Assembly (NCBI GenBank): GCA_963989245.1 | Contig: OZ022351.1 | Location: 29,681,890 to 29,745,889 of the forward strand | Source: Nansenia antarctica | Lineage: Eukaryota; Chordata; Actinopteri; Argentiniformes; Microstomatidae | DNA: 64,000 nt | Reading direction: 5' to 3' | In this document: one piece after another, positions 29,208 to 40,742 of the stretch | How the letters are laid out: the number at the start of each line of letters is the position of its first letter | Position numbering within the stretch: position 1 is the stretch's first letter | Program-made: the position numbers and the translations under genes | The notes under the pieces: model-generated | Database searches by the model: none | The model's input: only the letters and a program-made list of their open reading frames with translations | Told to the model about the DNA's origin: nothing

Positions 29208-32200
29208 ATGACCAAAATGCAACTGCTGATTCTTTGGGGTGAGTTCAATTACCGGTAACTATTTTATATCTAAATTAAAATTGTATCCAATATTATGCTC
29301 GTTAAACAAGAGTATACAATAGTGATATTCTAAGCAAATGTCGTCAAACACATTAGGCAGGGCGAGGTGGTGACATAGATCATATTTGACTCTTCTATTG
29401 ATTCTATCCATTTTATTTGACTTTTTTATTTTTTATTTGGCTATTAGATTTTCTAACGTGAATCATTAATCCAAGCTTACAGGAGAAAGGAACTTCGCGC
29501 CTGTCATGCAAATCTAATGTAAATGGTTGTCTATCCATCTAATGCTAATCTAATCTAATGCTAACACAAAGATGCAATAAATAATGCTTTGACACCAGCT
29601 TCTTTACATAAGTAAGCAATTTACCATGAGAGGAGGACACATTGATACTGGAAATGCGGTTGGAGCTGAACTGAACTGAAGGGAGTTGCGGGTATTTACC
29701 ACTGTTGCTAGCCAATCAGAATCCAGTATCCAAACATGCTGTTGTAGAATGATAAGTAACTATGAGTGTAAGTTATGTGATGTTTCCATCCCCAGCTGTG
29801 TTGGTGTGCTGTGCAGCTGAGAGGCAGTACTTCCCCCAGCAGAACTCCTCCACCTGGGAGCAGGCCAGGCAGCACTGCCAGGTATCCATTGATTGATTGA
29901 TTGATTGATTGATTGATATGTTTATTTCAAATATGTGCAAAACAAGATAAAGCACCAATAATTAATATAACAGAAAACAAAAAAACAAAATAAAATAACA
30001 GAATTAAAAAGCATAGAGCAAAAAAACAATTACTGCACTTTTAACTTAATTCTTTTTCCACATATTCGAAAAGGAGTGGCAAGAAGTCCAACTTATTCAA
30101 TCCCTCCTCTTCTCCATAAATCATAAAGATACTTAGTTTTTTCTGTTCTGTCTGTCTGACTTTCTGTCTGTAAAATCTGTAAAGCGTCATTGGGTTTGAA
30201 AAAGGCGCTATATAGAACCAAGTTATTATTATTATTATTATCATTATTATCATTATTATTATTAATAATACTAACATGGTTCTATATAGTGTCTTTCTCA
30301 AACCCAAGGACGCTTTACAGATTTGACAGACAGAAAGTCAGACAGACAGAACAGAAAAAACAAAGAAAACAAAAAGACAGCGACAGTGACAAAACTAGAC
30401 TAGGTGGGCCAAAGGCCTTGGTGAACAGATACGTTCTGAGGGCTGATTCGAAGGAGTCCAGGGTAGGGGGGCATTGCGGAAAATCCATGACTATCACACT
30501 TTTCAATCAGATGTTTAGTTCAGCGGTGCTAACCTTCTTGTGTCAGGTCTGCTACAAAGAGATGGTGAGTCTCAACCCAGGCAACGTCCACCACCTGGTC
30601 CAGAACCTCAACTCCAGTTACTGGATCGGCCTCCGCAAGAGCTTCAACGGCACCGTCCCCTGGTCTCGCTGGTCCAACGGGGACCCCCTGTCCTTCCAGA
30701 ACTGGTACCCCGGCCGACCCGTACTGGCCAAACCCAAGGAGCCGCCTGTGTTGAAAGTGGTCAACCTGTACTCTTGCCCCAACTGTGAGTGTTGCTGTAC
30801 CTGTGGTAGCGCAGAGAGCAACGACACCTATGACATGTTTGAGAATTTCACCACGATGGAAAACATGACGATGACCTCAGCGCCAGTGACGATGACCTCA
30901 GCGCTAGTGAGAATGGCTCCAGCTACAACTTTGTTAATTACTGGTGTTACTGGTTTTGCCAATGGGACTAACAGTACTACTAACAGTACTACTAACAGTA
31001 CGGAGGAGAGTGGTCTTGATGATGAGGTTGATTCGTACATAGAGGACCCCTGCATATCCATGCTCAGCTTTGGAATGTGGTTCGAGAAAAACTGCTCCGA
31101 GCTTTTGCCCTATATTTGTTACGAAGGTAGGGTTATATGACTATTTTCTCATTTGTACTGGAATGATAATACGAACGATTTCTTCCTGCGAAGACTTTCT
31201 GTGTCTGATCTGGTGAAGAGTACCATGAGCATACTGAATGTTTTCATGTTTTTTTTTACCTCCTTTACCCCTCCAAACTCTCATCCTAACCCCACCACCC
31301 CAACCGTCAACCTCCGTATCTGAGTGTAGACCGTTTCTATGGCGACTCGACCGTGTCCGACGTGACTCTGGACAGCGGCACCGTCAGTTGGTCTCCCGGG
31401 CCCGCGGACGTCAGCGGCTACAGGGTGGAGGTGACAGGGGACGTCAACCAGACCGTAGAGCAGAACAACCTCACGCTCAGACTGGCCAACCTCACCGCAG
31501 GCACCATGTACAGCGTTCAGGTGTTCCCGCTGAAGTGTGAGCGGGACCTCAACCCACACAATGTGACTTTCTATACCAGTGAGTATCGGTAGAGGGGATG
31601 AGAAAAGCAAAATGTCACGACTGTAGTAAACAGTGACACCACCTCTTAGCCGGTGGTTCTCAAACCTCTCCTCGGGGACCTGGTGGTGGAACAGACCAGA
31701 TATGTGGAGCGGCTGGGGGTCCCCAAGGAGAGGTTTGAGAACCACTGCTCTAAGCTATGTTGCTGCTAATACAATTTCAGTTATATGTACTGCCACACAA
31801 AGAGTATTATTAATTAAGTGTATTATTGATAATAATAATACACAAACAGATTACAATAATGACTGTGACATTGATGATGATGATGATGATGATGATGATT
31901 CCCCTTTTCAGAACCTGACGTGGTTAAAAACCTCACGGTCAAAGCGGTCACCACCACATCCGTCTCCCTGACCTGGAGCGCTCCCAACGGAAACCGGGCT
32001 TTCTATTACGTTCAAGTGAGCGGTCAGCATCACCTGAACACGACCACGACCACGGAGACCGCGGAGATCCACGGCCTGGTCCCCGGAGCGCTGTACACGT
32101 TCGAGGTCAACGCCGAAGTCAAGAACGAGTCCATAGAAGGAGACCCGGCGAACACCACAGCCTACACCCGTGAGTGACCGCGGATCTGCGTCTTTGAGCC

Positions 32201-34784
32201 CCGGAAAAGCGCTACTATATGATTTATGATTTATATAAAATAGGGACAATGCACATTGATTAACAGATATGCTGTAAACGAGCCAGAATCAGCCTAGCAG
32301 GCTAGTTTTCGTCTGCTGTCCCGGGACAGATTTTAAGAGGCATATAAATACTATGAATTATTATTTATTATTATCAGTTATGATCGAAAAAAATGTAACA
32401 GCACATTGCGGTCAGGGGAGAGAAAAGTGAAAAGTGAAACGTGGATTTTGAATTGAAAACATTTCTATTTCAATTTCAGTTTATTTAAGAAGGGACAATA
32501 CATAGCCTATCAATGAACAACAAGTGTAAATACGCCAGATTTAGCCAAGAGGCTAATTTTCATCTGTGGTCCCATGGCCAAGATGTAAAAAAAAAGAAAG
32601 AAAAAAAAAAAGAAGATGACACAAGATAACATAAACAATAAAACAGTATCATACAGAGCATAAGAAAGACACAGTTAAAACATACACAGTTAAATGATGT
32701 TATTATGGGTGCAGATTTGGTTTCCCTTAAGCCAGTTTTTCAGATTTTTTCTTTTGAAAAATTGAGATTGTCAAAGTAGCCTACCTGTTCTTTCTGTTCC
32801 CCCCACCTGTTGTTTCTCCGGTCGGTCAGAGCCCGGCGTGGTATCGGAGCTAACGGTGTCCAACCCCACGAGTCACTCCTTACTTCTGCGATGGAGGCAG
32901 CCGGTGGGGAACACCTCTGGGTTTCGAGTGGATGTCGAGGAGGAGGATAATCTAGGCGCTAAGAGGTATGCAGAGGGCTCTACTAATCTGTTGCTGTTGT
33001 CGTACATAAAGGCTATAGCCTCCATGGCACGGGACGATTACAGTGGGATTGTGAAGGAGTGTAGAGACTGTGACTACTACGACGAGGCTGGATGGGTGAC
33101 ACCTTGGGTGAAGTCATGTTTAGATCAGTTATCGCTTCATTTATTATTAACAAAATGGATGTAAAAGTATAGAACAACATTCCACGTTCCCGTGCCATCG
33201 AGAGCAGAGAACTGTATCAGGTGTTTCTGTGTAAGGCAAGGCAAGTTTATTTGTACAGCACATTTCATACAACAGGGGCAGTTCAAAGTGATTTACACAC
33301 ATTATAAAAAAATACAGCAAGAGCATAGTAATAAAAAGAAAAATGACAATGAATACAAGCAAATATAAGAAGTAAATAGATAAAACATTCAATAAGACAA
33401 TAGTTAATGGATAAAAGACATTGATAGAAGTGTTTGTGTTTAATCATAACTGCTGCAAAAACATGAAGGTTTTTTAGCTTAGATTTAAATATTTTTAGGC
33501 TTTGGGCCTTGTTTGATTTCTTCAGGAAGTTTGTTCCAGGAGCATGCGGCAGCGTGACTGAAAGCTGCTGCACCGTGCGTGTTTTGTTTTCACTCTTGTG
33601 TGTTCTCTCCTTACAGGTTCCTGTTCAGCATCAACGTGACGGGGACCAGTCATGTGGTGAAGGATCTGAATGAAGGCACCAAGGTCTTGCTGAGTGTAGT
33701 GGCCCTAGTACCAGACTTCTCTGTGGAGGGAGACCCCGTCACAGAGAAGGGCTTCACCAGTGAGTATGGGGCTGATGTTAATGACACATTGCTGGATTTG
33801 ATGAATTGATTGGTTTGATAATTAATTAATGGACTGAATGTTTAGTTCGATGAGAGGCTGAATAGAATGGTGAATCACAAGCATATGTGTGCACTCTATT
33901 GATACTCTTCAGTTCCAGCACCTCAGCAAAGTCTGATCACGGATGAGCGGTGGTATTTTCACTATTTGAATCACGGCCGTATCAAATCATTCCTCTCCAC
34001 CGATCCTCTTCTTCTCTCTCTCTTTAGTCTTTCTAGATCAGTCGCTTTCATATTTTTTCGCTTTGTCTGACATTCGTCTATTTTTTTACATTTTCTATCT
34101 ACATCATTTTCTCTCCTCCTTTTGACTCATTCTGTCACTCTAATACCTTGTTCTTGTTTCAAATAAATAATAAAATAAATAGACTGACTTATATAGCGGC
34201 CTTATTCCAAAGCGCTTTACAACAGCCTCTCATTCACCCAATCACACACCAATGGTGGCAAGCTACCATGCAAGGCGCCGGCCGGCCCCGCTCACTGGGA
34301 GCAATTTTTGGGTTCAGTGTCTTGCCCAAGAAAGGACTCTTCGACACGTGGCCAGCCGGGGCTCGAACCGCCGATCTGCCGACCTTGCGATCATTAGACG
34401 GCGGCTCTACCTCCTGCGCCACAGCCGCCCCAAGCACCAATGTTTCGCTCTCATCCTTCTCTCCCCCCTCCCTCTGGTTCTCCCCTCTCTCCCCCCCCTT
34501 CCCTCTGGTTCTCTCCTCTCTCCCCCCCCCACAGGTCCAGGAGCAGTTACTGGCTTAACGCTTCGCAGTTCTCAGGATACCATCAACGCTACGTGGAACC
34601 CTCCCAACGGCAGCTACGAGGACTTCCGGCTCTTTCTCAATCAGAAAGAAATAGTGACCAGGACCAGCCACTTCCTCTTCAGGAAACTGAAAGCAGCTGC
34701 CTATTATACCGTGACCGTCTACACCAGGAACGGAGATCTGAGAAGCAGGAACGAGTCCCGTTCCATATTCACACGTGAGTGCTG

Positions 34785-34821
<37 letters not shown>

Positions 34822-34946
34822 AGCAATAACACTTCATCTCTGTTTGTTTTCTCACTGTGGGATGAATTTTGTTTAGTAGAGAAAAACCTTGACAAGAGTG
34901 ATTGAATGGAGACATTTTTTTACTTTGACTACTGGTAAATGTTTTC

Positions 34947-35021
<75 letters not shown>

Positions 35022-36260
35022 AGAGCATTTTAAAAGAGTAACAGCTGTGCTAATGTTAAGAAATATTATTATTATGTGGCCTGGGGTGGTCCAGTGGTCT
35101 AGCACCACGGCCTGGGGTGGTCCAGTGGTCTAGCACCACGGCCTGGGGTGGTCCAGTGGTCTAGCACCATGGCCTGGGGTGGTCCAGTGGTCTAGCACCG
35201 AGGTCTACAGTGCACACATATGCCCATGTCGGCATGGGTTTGAATCCGGCCCTGCTGACATGCCCTCTCTCCCTTCTTCTCCTTACTTTCCTGTCTGTCT
35301 TCACTGTATCTGTCCAATAAAATATGAGTTTTTTCCACTCAGAAAAAATTACTTTAAAAAAATAATATATATATATATATTATTATTATTATTATTTCTT
35401 TATACACGTTTTTACATTATTATTATTTCTTTATACACATTGTTTTAATTTCTCTGTTTCTGTTTCTCTCACTCCTCCTCTGTTACACTCCATCTCTCCC
35501 CTTCTCTTCCTTCTCTGTGTCCCGCAGTGCCGGTCAAACCAGGGGCGGCCAGCGTCACGTTCGCCAACATGAGTCACATCACCGTGGTGTGGTCTGCCCC
35601 CGAGGAGTCTGAAGGAGTGCTGGTGACCTACGAGGTGACGTATGGCGCCCCCTTCTGGAGCCACCAGGAAAGTCTGAATGTCAGTGACACCAGCTACACG
35701 GTTGGGGGGCTGCGTCCTGGGACCAAGTATACTTTTGATGTCCGGGTGGTCGCGGGAAACAACAGGAGCGATGCGGTCTCAGCGTCCAGGCAAACAGGTA
35801 AAAAGGTTCATTTGTTTATGTCCCAACTAGCCTATGCAGTAGCTTTACTAGATCAGAAAACTGTAAAAAAAAAAAAAAACAATGCATTTTGTTTGTTTTA
35901 CCCTCTGGTAGCACCCCTGTGTTTTTTGTTGTTGTTGTTTTTTTCCATTGTTTTATTCTTTTTTTTTGTTATTTTGTTTTGTTTTTTCTGCGTTTTCTGT
36001 ATGTTGTATGTTGTGTTGTCGCTGTGCTCCATGTTCTACTTCCAAGAATACATCCTCATTTCTCTGAACACAGAGGATTTTAACCTGATCTAATGATACT
36101 GTACATGTTTTGCATGGAAGCTTTCTCTGCTTCCTTTTCCTCATATTTAATTTGATTGCCCTCTCTCTCTCTCTCTCTCTCTCCCTCTCTCTTTCTCCCT
36201 CTTTCTCTCTCTCTCCCTCTCTCTCTCTCCTCTCTCTCTCTCTCCCCCTCTCTCTCTCTC

Positions 36261-36291
<31 letters not shown>

Positions 36292-36378
36292 TCTCTCTCT
36301 CTCTCCCTCTTTCTCCTCTCCCTCTCTCTCCCCCTCTCTCTCTCTCCTCTCTCTCTCCCCCTCTCTCTCTCTCTCCCC

Positions 36379-36410
<32 letters not shown>

Positions 36411-36643
36411 CTCTCTCTCTCCTCTCTCTCTCTCTCTCCCTCTCTCTCTCTCTCTCTCCCCCTCTCTCTCTCCTCTCTCTCTCTCTCTCCCTCTTTCTCC
36501 TCTCCCTCTCTCTCTCCTCCCTCTTTCTCTCCCTCTCTCTCTCCCTCTTTCTCCTCTCCCTCTCTCCCTCCCCCTCTCTCTCTCTCTCTCTCTCTCTCTC
36601 CCCCTCCCCCTCTCTCTCTCTCCTCTCTCTCTCTCTCCTCTCC

Positions 36644-36677
<34 letters not shown>

Positions 36678-36692
36678 CCTCTCTCTCCCCCC

Positions 36693-36761
<69 letters not shown>

Positions 36762-36764
36762 CCC

Positions 36765-36798
<34 letters not shown>

Positions 36799-37171
36799 CC
36801 TCCCCCTCCCTCCCTCCCTCTCTCTCTCTCTCCTCTCTCTCTCCCTCTCCCTCCCTCCCTCTCCCTCCCTCCCTCCCTCAGATCCAGAGGAGGTGTTTCT
36901 AACAGTGGCCATGCAGTGCTCCTCAGGGCAGCCTCTCTATTGTGAGACTGACACCGCTAAGGCAGCACTCCTGGATCAGGTGAGGTAGTCACCACCGCCA
37001 CATCCACCAATCACAAGACTCTCTCTGTGCCCGTTTGTGAAAGAGTTGTTTTTTTTCGTTATTGTTTTTTTTTATGTTTGTTTGTTTTTCCAGTTGCAGA
37101 GCCATACCAGGAAGACGCTGAAAGACGACGTGCACTGGAAGATCGACTGGAGAAACACAGAATCCCTTTGA
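29208..37171 (+). CDS. Secreted C-type lectin-like / fibronectin type III protein, complete
   Basis: I do not recognise a named orthologue. Exons: 29208-29238, 29796-29881, 30547-31126, 31330-31578, 31912-32169, 32830-32965, 33617-33759, 34535-34774, 35528-35797, 36882-36979, 37094-37171. They join in phase to 722 residues. A signal peptide (MTKMQLLILWAVLVCCAA) is followed by a C-type lectin-like domain (about 20-232), five FN3 domains (about 233-315, 316-401, 402-494, 495-574, 575-664) and a C-terminal module with two cysteines (665-722). No membrane segment follows, so secretion is predicted. FN3 exons start and end in phase 1, as in shuffled extracellular modules; only FN3-3 is split by a further phase-2 intron. 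The usual calcium and sugar motifs EPN/QPD and WND are not present. Sequons are numerous. A second ATG (29217) could also be the start. The FN3 wording resembles that of receptor tyrosine phosphatases, but no phosphatase domain follows. Poly(A) candidates AATAAA are at 37721 and about 37780. Confidence 0.88.
29885..30060 (-). mobile_element. Reversed retroelement 3' tail
   Basis: A GATT repeat and 'gatatgtttatttcaaatatg' followed by A-rich sequence have the form of a reversed LINE tail. It begins four bases after the donor of the exon ending at 29881. Confidence 0.5.
30121..30490. mobile_element. Two LINE tails in inverted orientation
   Basis: The plus-strand tail 'ctgactttctgtctgtaaaa' ... 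'aaaggcgctatatagaacc' is followed by ATT repeats. The mirror then follows: 'ggttctatatagtgtctttc' ... 'agattcgacag'-like text and coding remnant on the minus strand (ALRTYLFTKAFGP). Together they form a large hairpin directly before the lectin exon at 30547. Confidence 0.65.
30547..31126 (+). CDS. Large exon of the C-type lectin-like domain with a 110-residue insertion
   Basis: This exon encodes residues 40-232. The N-terminal part (WIGLRKSFNGT, SRWSNGDPLSFQNWYPG) and the C-terminal part (CISMLSFGMWFEKNCSEL, LPYICYE) are canonical lectin fold segments. Between them, residues about 97-206 are an insertion. It has six cysteines in ten residues (CPNCECCCTC, 116-125) and then a Thr/Ser/Asn stretch with seven N-glycosylation sequons, including three tandem NST. 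The insertion is in the long-loop region, where calcium and sugar ligands normally sit. Confidence 0.85.
31651..31747. mobile_element. hAT MITE, internally deleted copy
   Basis: The terminal GGTGGTTCTCAAACCTCTCC and its complement are flanked by CTCTTAGC and CTCTAAGC (7 of 8 bases). Full relatives are at 62959 and 63556. Confidence 0.8.
32240..32820. other. Lectin gene intron with two retroelement tails
   Basis: Two related stretches, about 32225-32345 and 32465-32600, share 'aggctagttttcgtctgctg'-like wording ('gctaattttcatctgtggtc') and look like reversed LINE tails. The rest has no visible unit. Confidence 0.45.
33235..33580 (-). mobile_element. Reversed retroelement tail in the intron splitting FN3-3
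   Basis: 'aaggcaagtttatttgtaca' and 'cagttcaaagtgatttacac' are the common reversed tail of fish non-LTR elements, followed by A-rich sequence. The tail may explain part of the length of this extra intron. Confidence 0.55.
34182..34432 (-). mobile_element. tRNA-derived SINE
   Basis: Reversed copy ending in the tRNA-like head: 'ggctcgaaccgccgatctgc', 'tctacctcctgcgccacagc'. It lies about 100 bases before the exon at 34535. Confidence 0.85.
34951..35018. repeat. CA microsatellite
   Basis: Pure (CA)n of about 68 bases. Confidence 0.95.
35078..35340 (+). mobile_element. tRNA-derived SINE with quadruplicated A-box segment
   Basis: A 31-bp unit (ggcctggggtggtccagtgg + tctagcaccac) is repeated four times (35078-35201). 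It contains the A-box-like 'tggtccagtggtctagc'. Then follow the B-box-like 'gggtttgaatccggcc', a CT-rich body and 'tccaataaaatatgag'. Confidence 0.7.
36160..36880 (+). repeat. 720-bp CT tract ending at an acceptor
   Basis: Almost pure pyrimidine (CT, CCCT, TTCT) running into the 'ccctccctcag' acceptor of the exon at 36882. Reading frames of 250-320 codons across it on both strands are artefacts. Confidence 0.95.
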
Positions 37172-37470
37172 ACAACATGCACATTACCCAGAATCCCTTT
37201 GAACAACATGCACATTACCCAGAATCCCTTTGAACATGCACATTACCCAGAATCCCTTTGACCGTGCACATTACCCAGAATCCCTTTGAACGTGCACATT
37301 ACCCAGAATCCCTTTGAACATGCACATTACCCAGAATCCCTTTGAACGTGCACATTACCCAGAATCCCTTTGAACGTGCACATTACCCAGAATCCCTTTG
37401 AACGTGCACATTACCCAGAATCCCTTTGAACGTGCACATTACCCAGAACCCCTTTGAACGTGCACGTTAT
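37155..37470 (+). repeat. 28-bp minisatellite containing the stop codon of the lectin/FN3 gene
   Basis: Units contain 'acattacccagaatcccttt' then 'gaacgtgc' (early units 'gaacaacatgc'), about 11 copies. The last codons (ACA GAA TCC CTT TGA) lie in the first, slightly divergent unit. The rest is 3'UTR. Confidence 0.92.
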
Positions 37471-38049
37471 AGACGTCCCCACATACAGTACACTCCGACA
37501 CAAATGCGTGTATACAGGTTTGCTTGGAGACCAAGTACTTGTTGATCTTGGCTAGCTGTTCTAGTGGAGGTGTTTTGACATGATGCATATTTGCTTTTTT
37601 TGTTTAATCATGTTCTTTTAAAAATCTTTTATCTTTTTAATCCTGTAATCTTTTTACAAATGAAGGGGGACAAAACAATGTATTTTCTCGCATTTAAATG
37701 AAAACAAGCCTTACTTCTAAAATAAAAGCCTAGCTTATTAACTTAAGTTTCTTAACCAAGTTAGCTACATGAGGACTAAAATAAATATTTTCATCCAATA
37801 AAAATATTTATAGCACGATAATCTCTATTTTTTGTCATTGTAAGGTAACGATTGGAGACTCAGGTTTTACGTTTTTAGAAAGAGTGAACAGCATATATTA
37901 GTTTTTTTGGAATTCAACACAAATCTTAACTTCAACAAGTTTTTCTGTAAAGCAACAAAAGCCTCCGGAAGTTTCTCTAACGCCTCACGCGGAGAAGTGG
38001 CTGTGCAGTAAATAATGGTGTCATCCGCATAGAGGTACATATCAGCATT

Positions 38050-38285
38050 TCGTGACGTTAGAATTATAAGGTTGTATCTCCGTTTTTGGTCAAAATTGAG
38101 TTTTTTACATAATCTGATCCATTAGGTGTTTATTAATGCCTGTAAACTAAAATACAAAGGTTCCATCTCACAAAACATAATGGAATGTAAAAACTTTGAC
38201 GCTCAATATCTCTGAACTACCCTAGACGGAGATAGAACCTTATCATTCTAAACGGAGATAGAACCTTATCATTCTAAACTCACGA
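38050..38285 (+). mobile_element. CGTGACG-type MITE, copy 3
   Basis: Starts TCGTGACGTTAGAATTATAA, has two 26-bp units and ends CTCACGA. Confidence 0.75.
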
Positions 38286-38447
38286 TTGACCTGTATGCAA
38301 ATGTCCTTTATATAGATTATAAATAATAATGGCCCCAGAATGGAGCCTTGTGGAACTATCCCTTTGCTCCTTAGGCACCACACCAGAGAGAAGGACGTTG
38401 GTGTGAGTGACAGAGAGAGAGAGAGACACAGCTAGAGTGTAAGGTGG

Positions 38448-38645
38448 TCTAGTCTACAGTAGTGGATAGTGAGATGGACTTGTGATCGGAAGGTTGTGAG
38501 TTCAAATCCCGCCTGAAACCAAACCACTACTAGTGTGCCCTTGGGTAAGGCACTTAGCCCTGCAGTTACTCCATGGGGGGAATGTCCCTGTCCCTGTAAT
38601 TTGTAATTGTAAATCGCTTTGGATTAAAAGTGTCTGCTAAATGGC
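38448..38645 (+). mobile_element. tRNA-derived SINE (second family)
   Basis: Shares 'atagtgagatggacttgtga' and 'ggaaggttgtgagttcaaat' with 4017-4200, and ends 'aaagtgtctgctaaatggc'. Confidence 0.75.
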
Positions 38646-38781
38646 AACATAAAAAAAAAAAATATATATATAAAAGCGAATACAAGGAAATGGAAAAAAT
38701 CAAACAAACAAAACTAACAAATAAACAGAGTGACCTGAAAAGAAAAGAAAAGAAAGTCAATGTTATGTCAGATAACAACAT

Positions 38782-38878
38782 CAACCTTATAATTCTAGAA
38801 CCTTATAATTCTAGAACCTTATAATTCTAGAACCTTATAATTCTAGAGCCTTATTATTCTAGAACCTTATAATTCTAA
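38782..38878. repeat. 17-bp minisatellite
   Basis: The unit 'ccttataattctagaa' is repeated six times. It resembles the terminal text of the CGTGACG MITE (aaccttataattcta), from which it may derive. Confidence 0.85.
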
Positions 38879-39079
38879 TTCTAAATTTACATAACATGAA
38901 CCACTTTGACCTGAAGGTTGTGGTCAATAATCAGTAGATCATCAGATCTATCAGCAGATAATCAATAGATACGTGATATTGTATCTTATCAGTAGCTTAT
39001 CACAGACTGGTGACGCCCTGTGCAGGGTGTGTCTATCACACACCATAACAGATCTGATTATTTTATAGACAGAGGTTAA

Positions 39080-39200
39080 TAGAGTTCAAAACAACAGCAT
39101 CCGCACACTCAAACACTGTGAAAAACAACAGCGTTGATTGCGAGCTTTCGGCCGTAGACCTTCTTCAGGCATGACGCAGACAAGTGAATGCAGTGGTTTT
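39080..39200. mobile_element. Possible Penelope-like element end
   Basis: 'gctttcggccgtagacctt' with 'cttcaggcatgac' matches the style of repeat ends seen also at 54290-54345 ('ggtttcggccgtagcctttg'). Family assignment is a guess from the shared motif. Confidence 0.3.
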
Positions 39201-39244
39201 AAGGGTTCAAACAACATCACTTGATTTAGCCAACGCACAACACC

Positions 39245-39416
39245 TCGTGACGTTAGAATTATAAGGTTCTATCTCCATTTTTGGTCAAAATTGAGTTATG
39301 TAAAAAACTCAATGTGTGGGTCCATCTCACAAAACATAATGGAATGTAAACACTTTGACGCTCAATATCTCTGAACTGCCCTAAACGGAGATAGAACCTT
39401 ATCATTCTAAGCTCAC
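39245..39416 (+). mobile_element. CGTGACG-type MITE, copy 4
   Basis: Starts TCGTGACGTTAGAAT, is internally shortened, has one 26-bp unit and ends TAAGCTCAC. Confidence 0.7.
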
Positions 39417-39749
39417 AACCTGTCAAAAATTACTAAGCATCAAGGGAATTGTAGTCTTAGATTCAGTGGACTACAAAAACATACACAAGTGTTCATGAGA
39501 CAGGAAACACCCAAAACAAATATTTACAATATATATACATAGCAGAACAAAAAACAATAGAGAAATGCTACAAACATGCAGACATCAGGCAGTAGCCATC
39601 GTATAGCATAGAACATGTAAATCTAAGGTAATTTATTCATAGCATAACACTCATGTGGAAATCCTCATTTAGACCTAGGGGTTGTAGACTTTAGAGAGAG
39701 TTTAACCAACTTTTGCCTGACGGAAAAGGTGCTGTTGTTTCTCTACTTT

Positions 39750-39960
39750 GATTGATTGATTTTTATTTGAGTAAAAAGTACAGACTGTACTGAAACACAC
39801 GTTTCCAACGTGGTCCTCGTTGGAAGACAAAGAACAGCAAAGACAAGAACATACAAAACCAACACTCCATACAAAGAAACATACAAAGAGCATACAATAC
39901 ACAAGAACATACAAGATACAGTCATAATACAGGTTGTCATTGTTTACACAAAAGTGCTGC
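39750..39960 (-). mobile_element. Reversed retroelement 3' tail
   Basis: A GATT repeat, 'tttttatttgagtaaaaag' and 'ccaacgtggtcctcgttgg' followed by A-rich sequence. Confidence 0.45.
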
Positions 39961-40477
39961 GTATCAGTGTGTATGTGTACGGGTAGGACTGTGTATGACT
40001 GCGTGTAAGCGTGTAAGGTTAGGTGTACGCATTGTATAGTTGTAAAATCAAAGCCTAATGCCTGTGGAAAACTTTTTAACTGTTGTTTGGTTCATTTTCA
40101 ATTGGTGCCTTTTTCTTCGATTAACGTTGTTATTGGCAAACAGCCTTAGTTATGGCCTAACAGTAAAGACTGCACTGAAGTTACGTTTACCAACAAAGCA
40201 CTATGTTCTGAATAATTTATAAACAAATTTTAAGGAGATGAAAAGATGTTGATTTCATATTTTCCTCAAACTAACAAGACAATGAACATGAATTGATTGT
40301 ATCTGACAAACTATTTCAAAGGTGTCTGTGTTGACTCTACATGCATAAACTCTTGATCCTTATTCAGATATGCCTCTCGTTCAGGAGAGAGAGGCCCTGT
40401 GATAAGATAAGACATGTTTAGACACGTTGTTTAGACTTGTATTATCACCCAGATAATCAACGGCCAAAGGACAGGAA

Positions 40478-40742
40478 TGGTAAATGGACTGCACTTATAT
40501 AGCGCCTTATTCCAAAGCGCTTTACAACGGCCTCTCATTCACCCATTCACACACACATTCACACACACACACGGCAGCAAGCTACCATGCAAGGCGCCGG
40601 CCCGCTCATTGGGAGCAATTTGGGGTTCAGTGTCTTGCCCATGGACACTTTGACATGTGGTCAGCCGGGGCTCGACTCGAACCGCCGATCTGCCTACCTG
40701 CGATCATTAGACGGCGGCTCTACCTCCTGCGCCACAGCCGCC
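40478..40742 (-). mobile_element. tRNA-derived SINE
   Basis: Full reversed copy from 'atggactgcacttatatagc' to 'ctcctgcgccacagccgcc'. Confidence 0.85.

Noticed and set aside
32838..33164. FN3 exon reading on past 32965 into a longer frame
   Set aside because: The next exon at 33617 completes the FN3 fold in phase 2; the read-through lacks the later FN3 strands.
36110..36988. Frames of 250-320 codons (Ser/Leu/Pro on plus, Arg/Glu on minus)
   Set aside because: Products of the CT tract; only the last 98 bases are a real exon in another frame.
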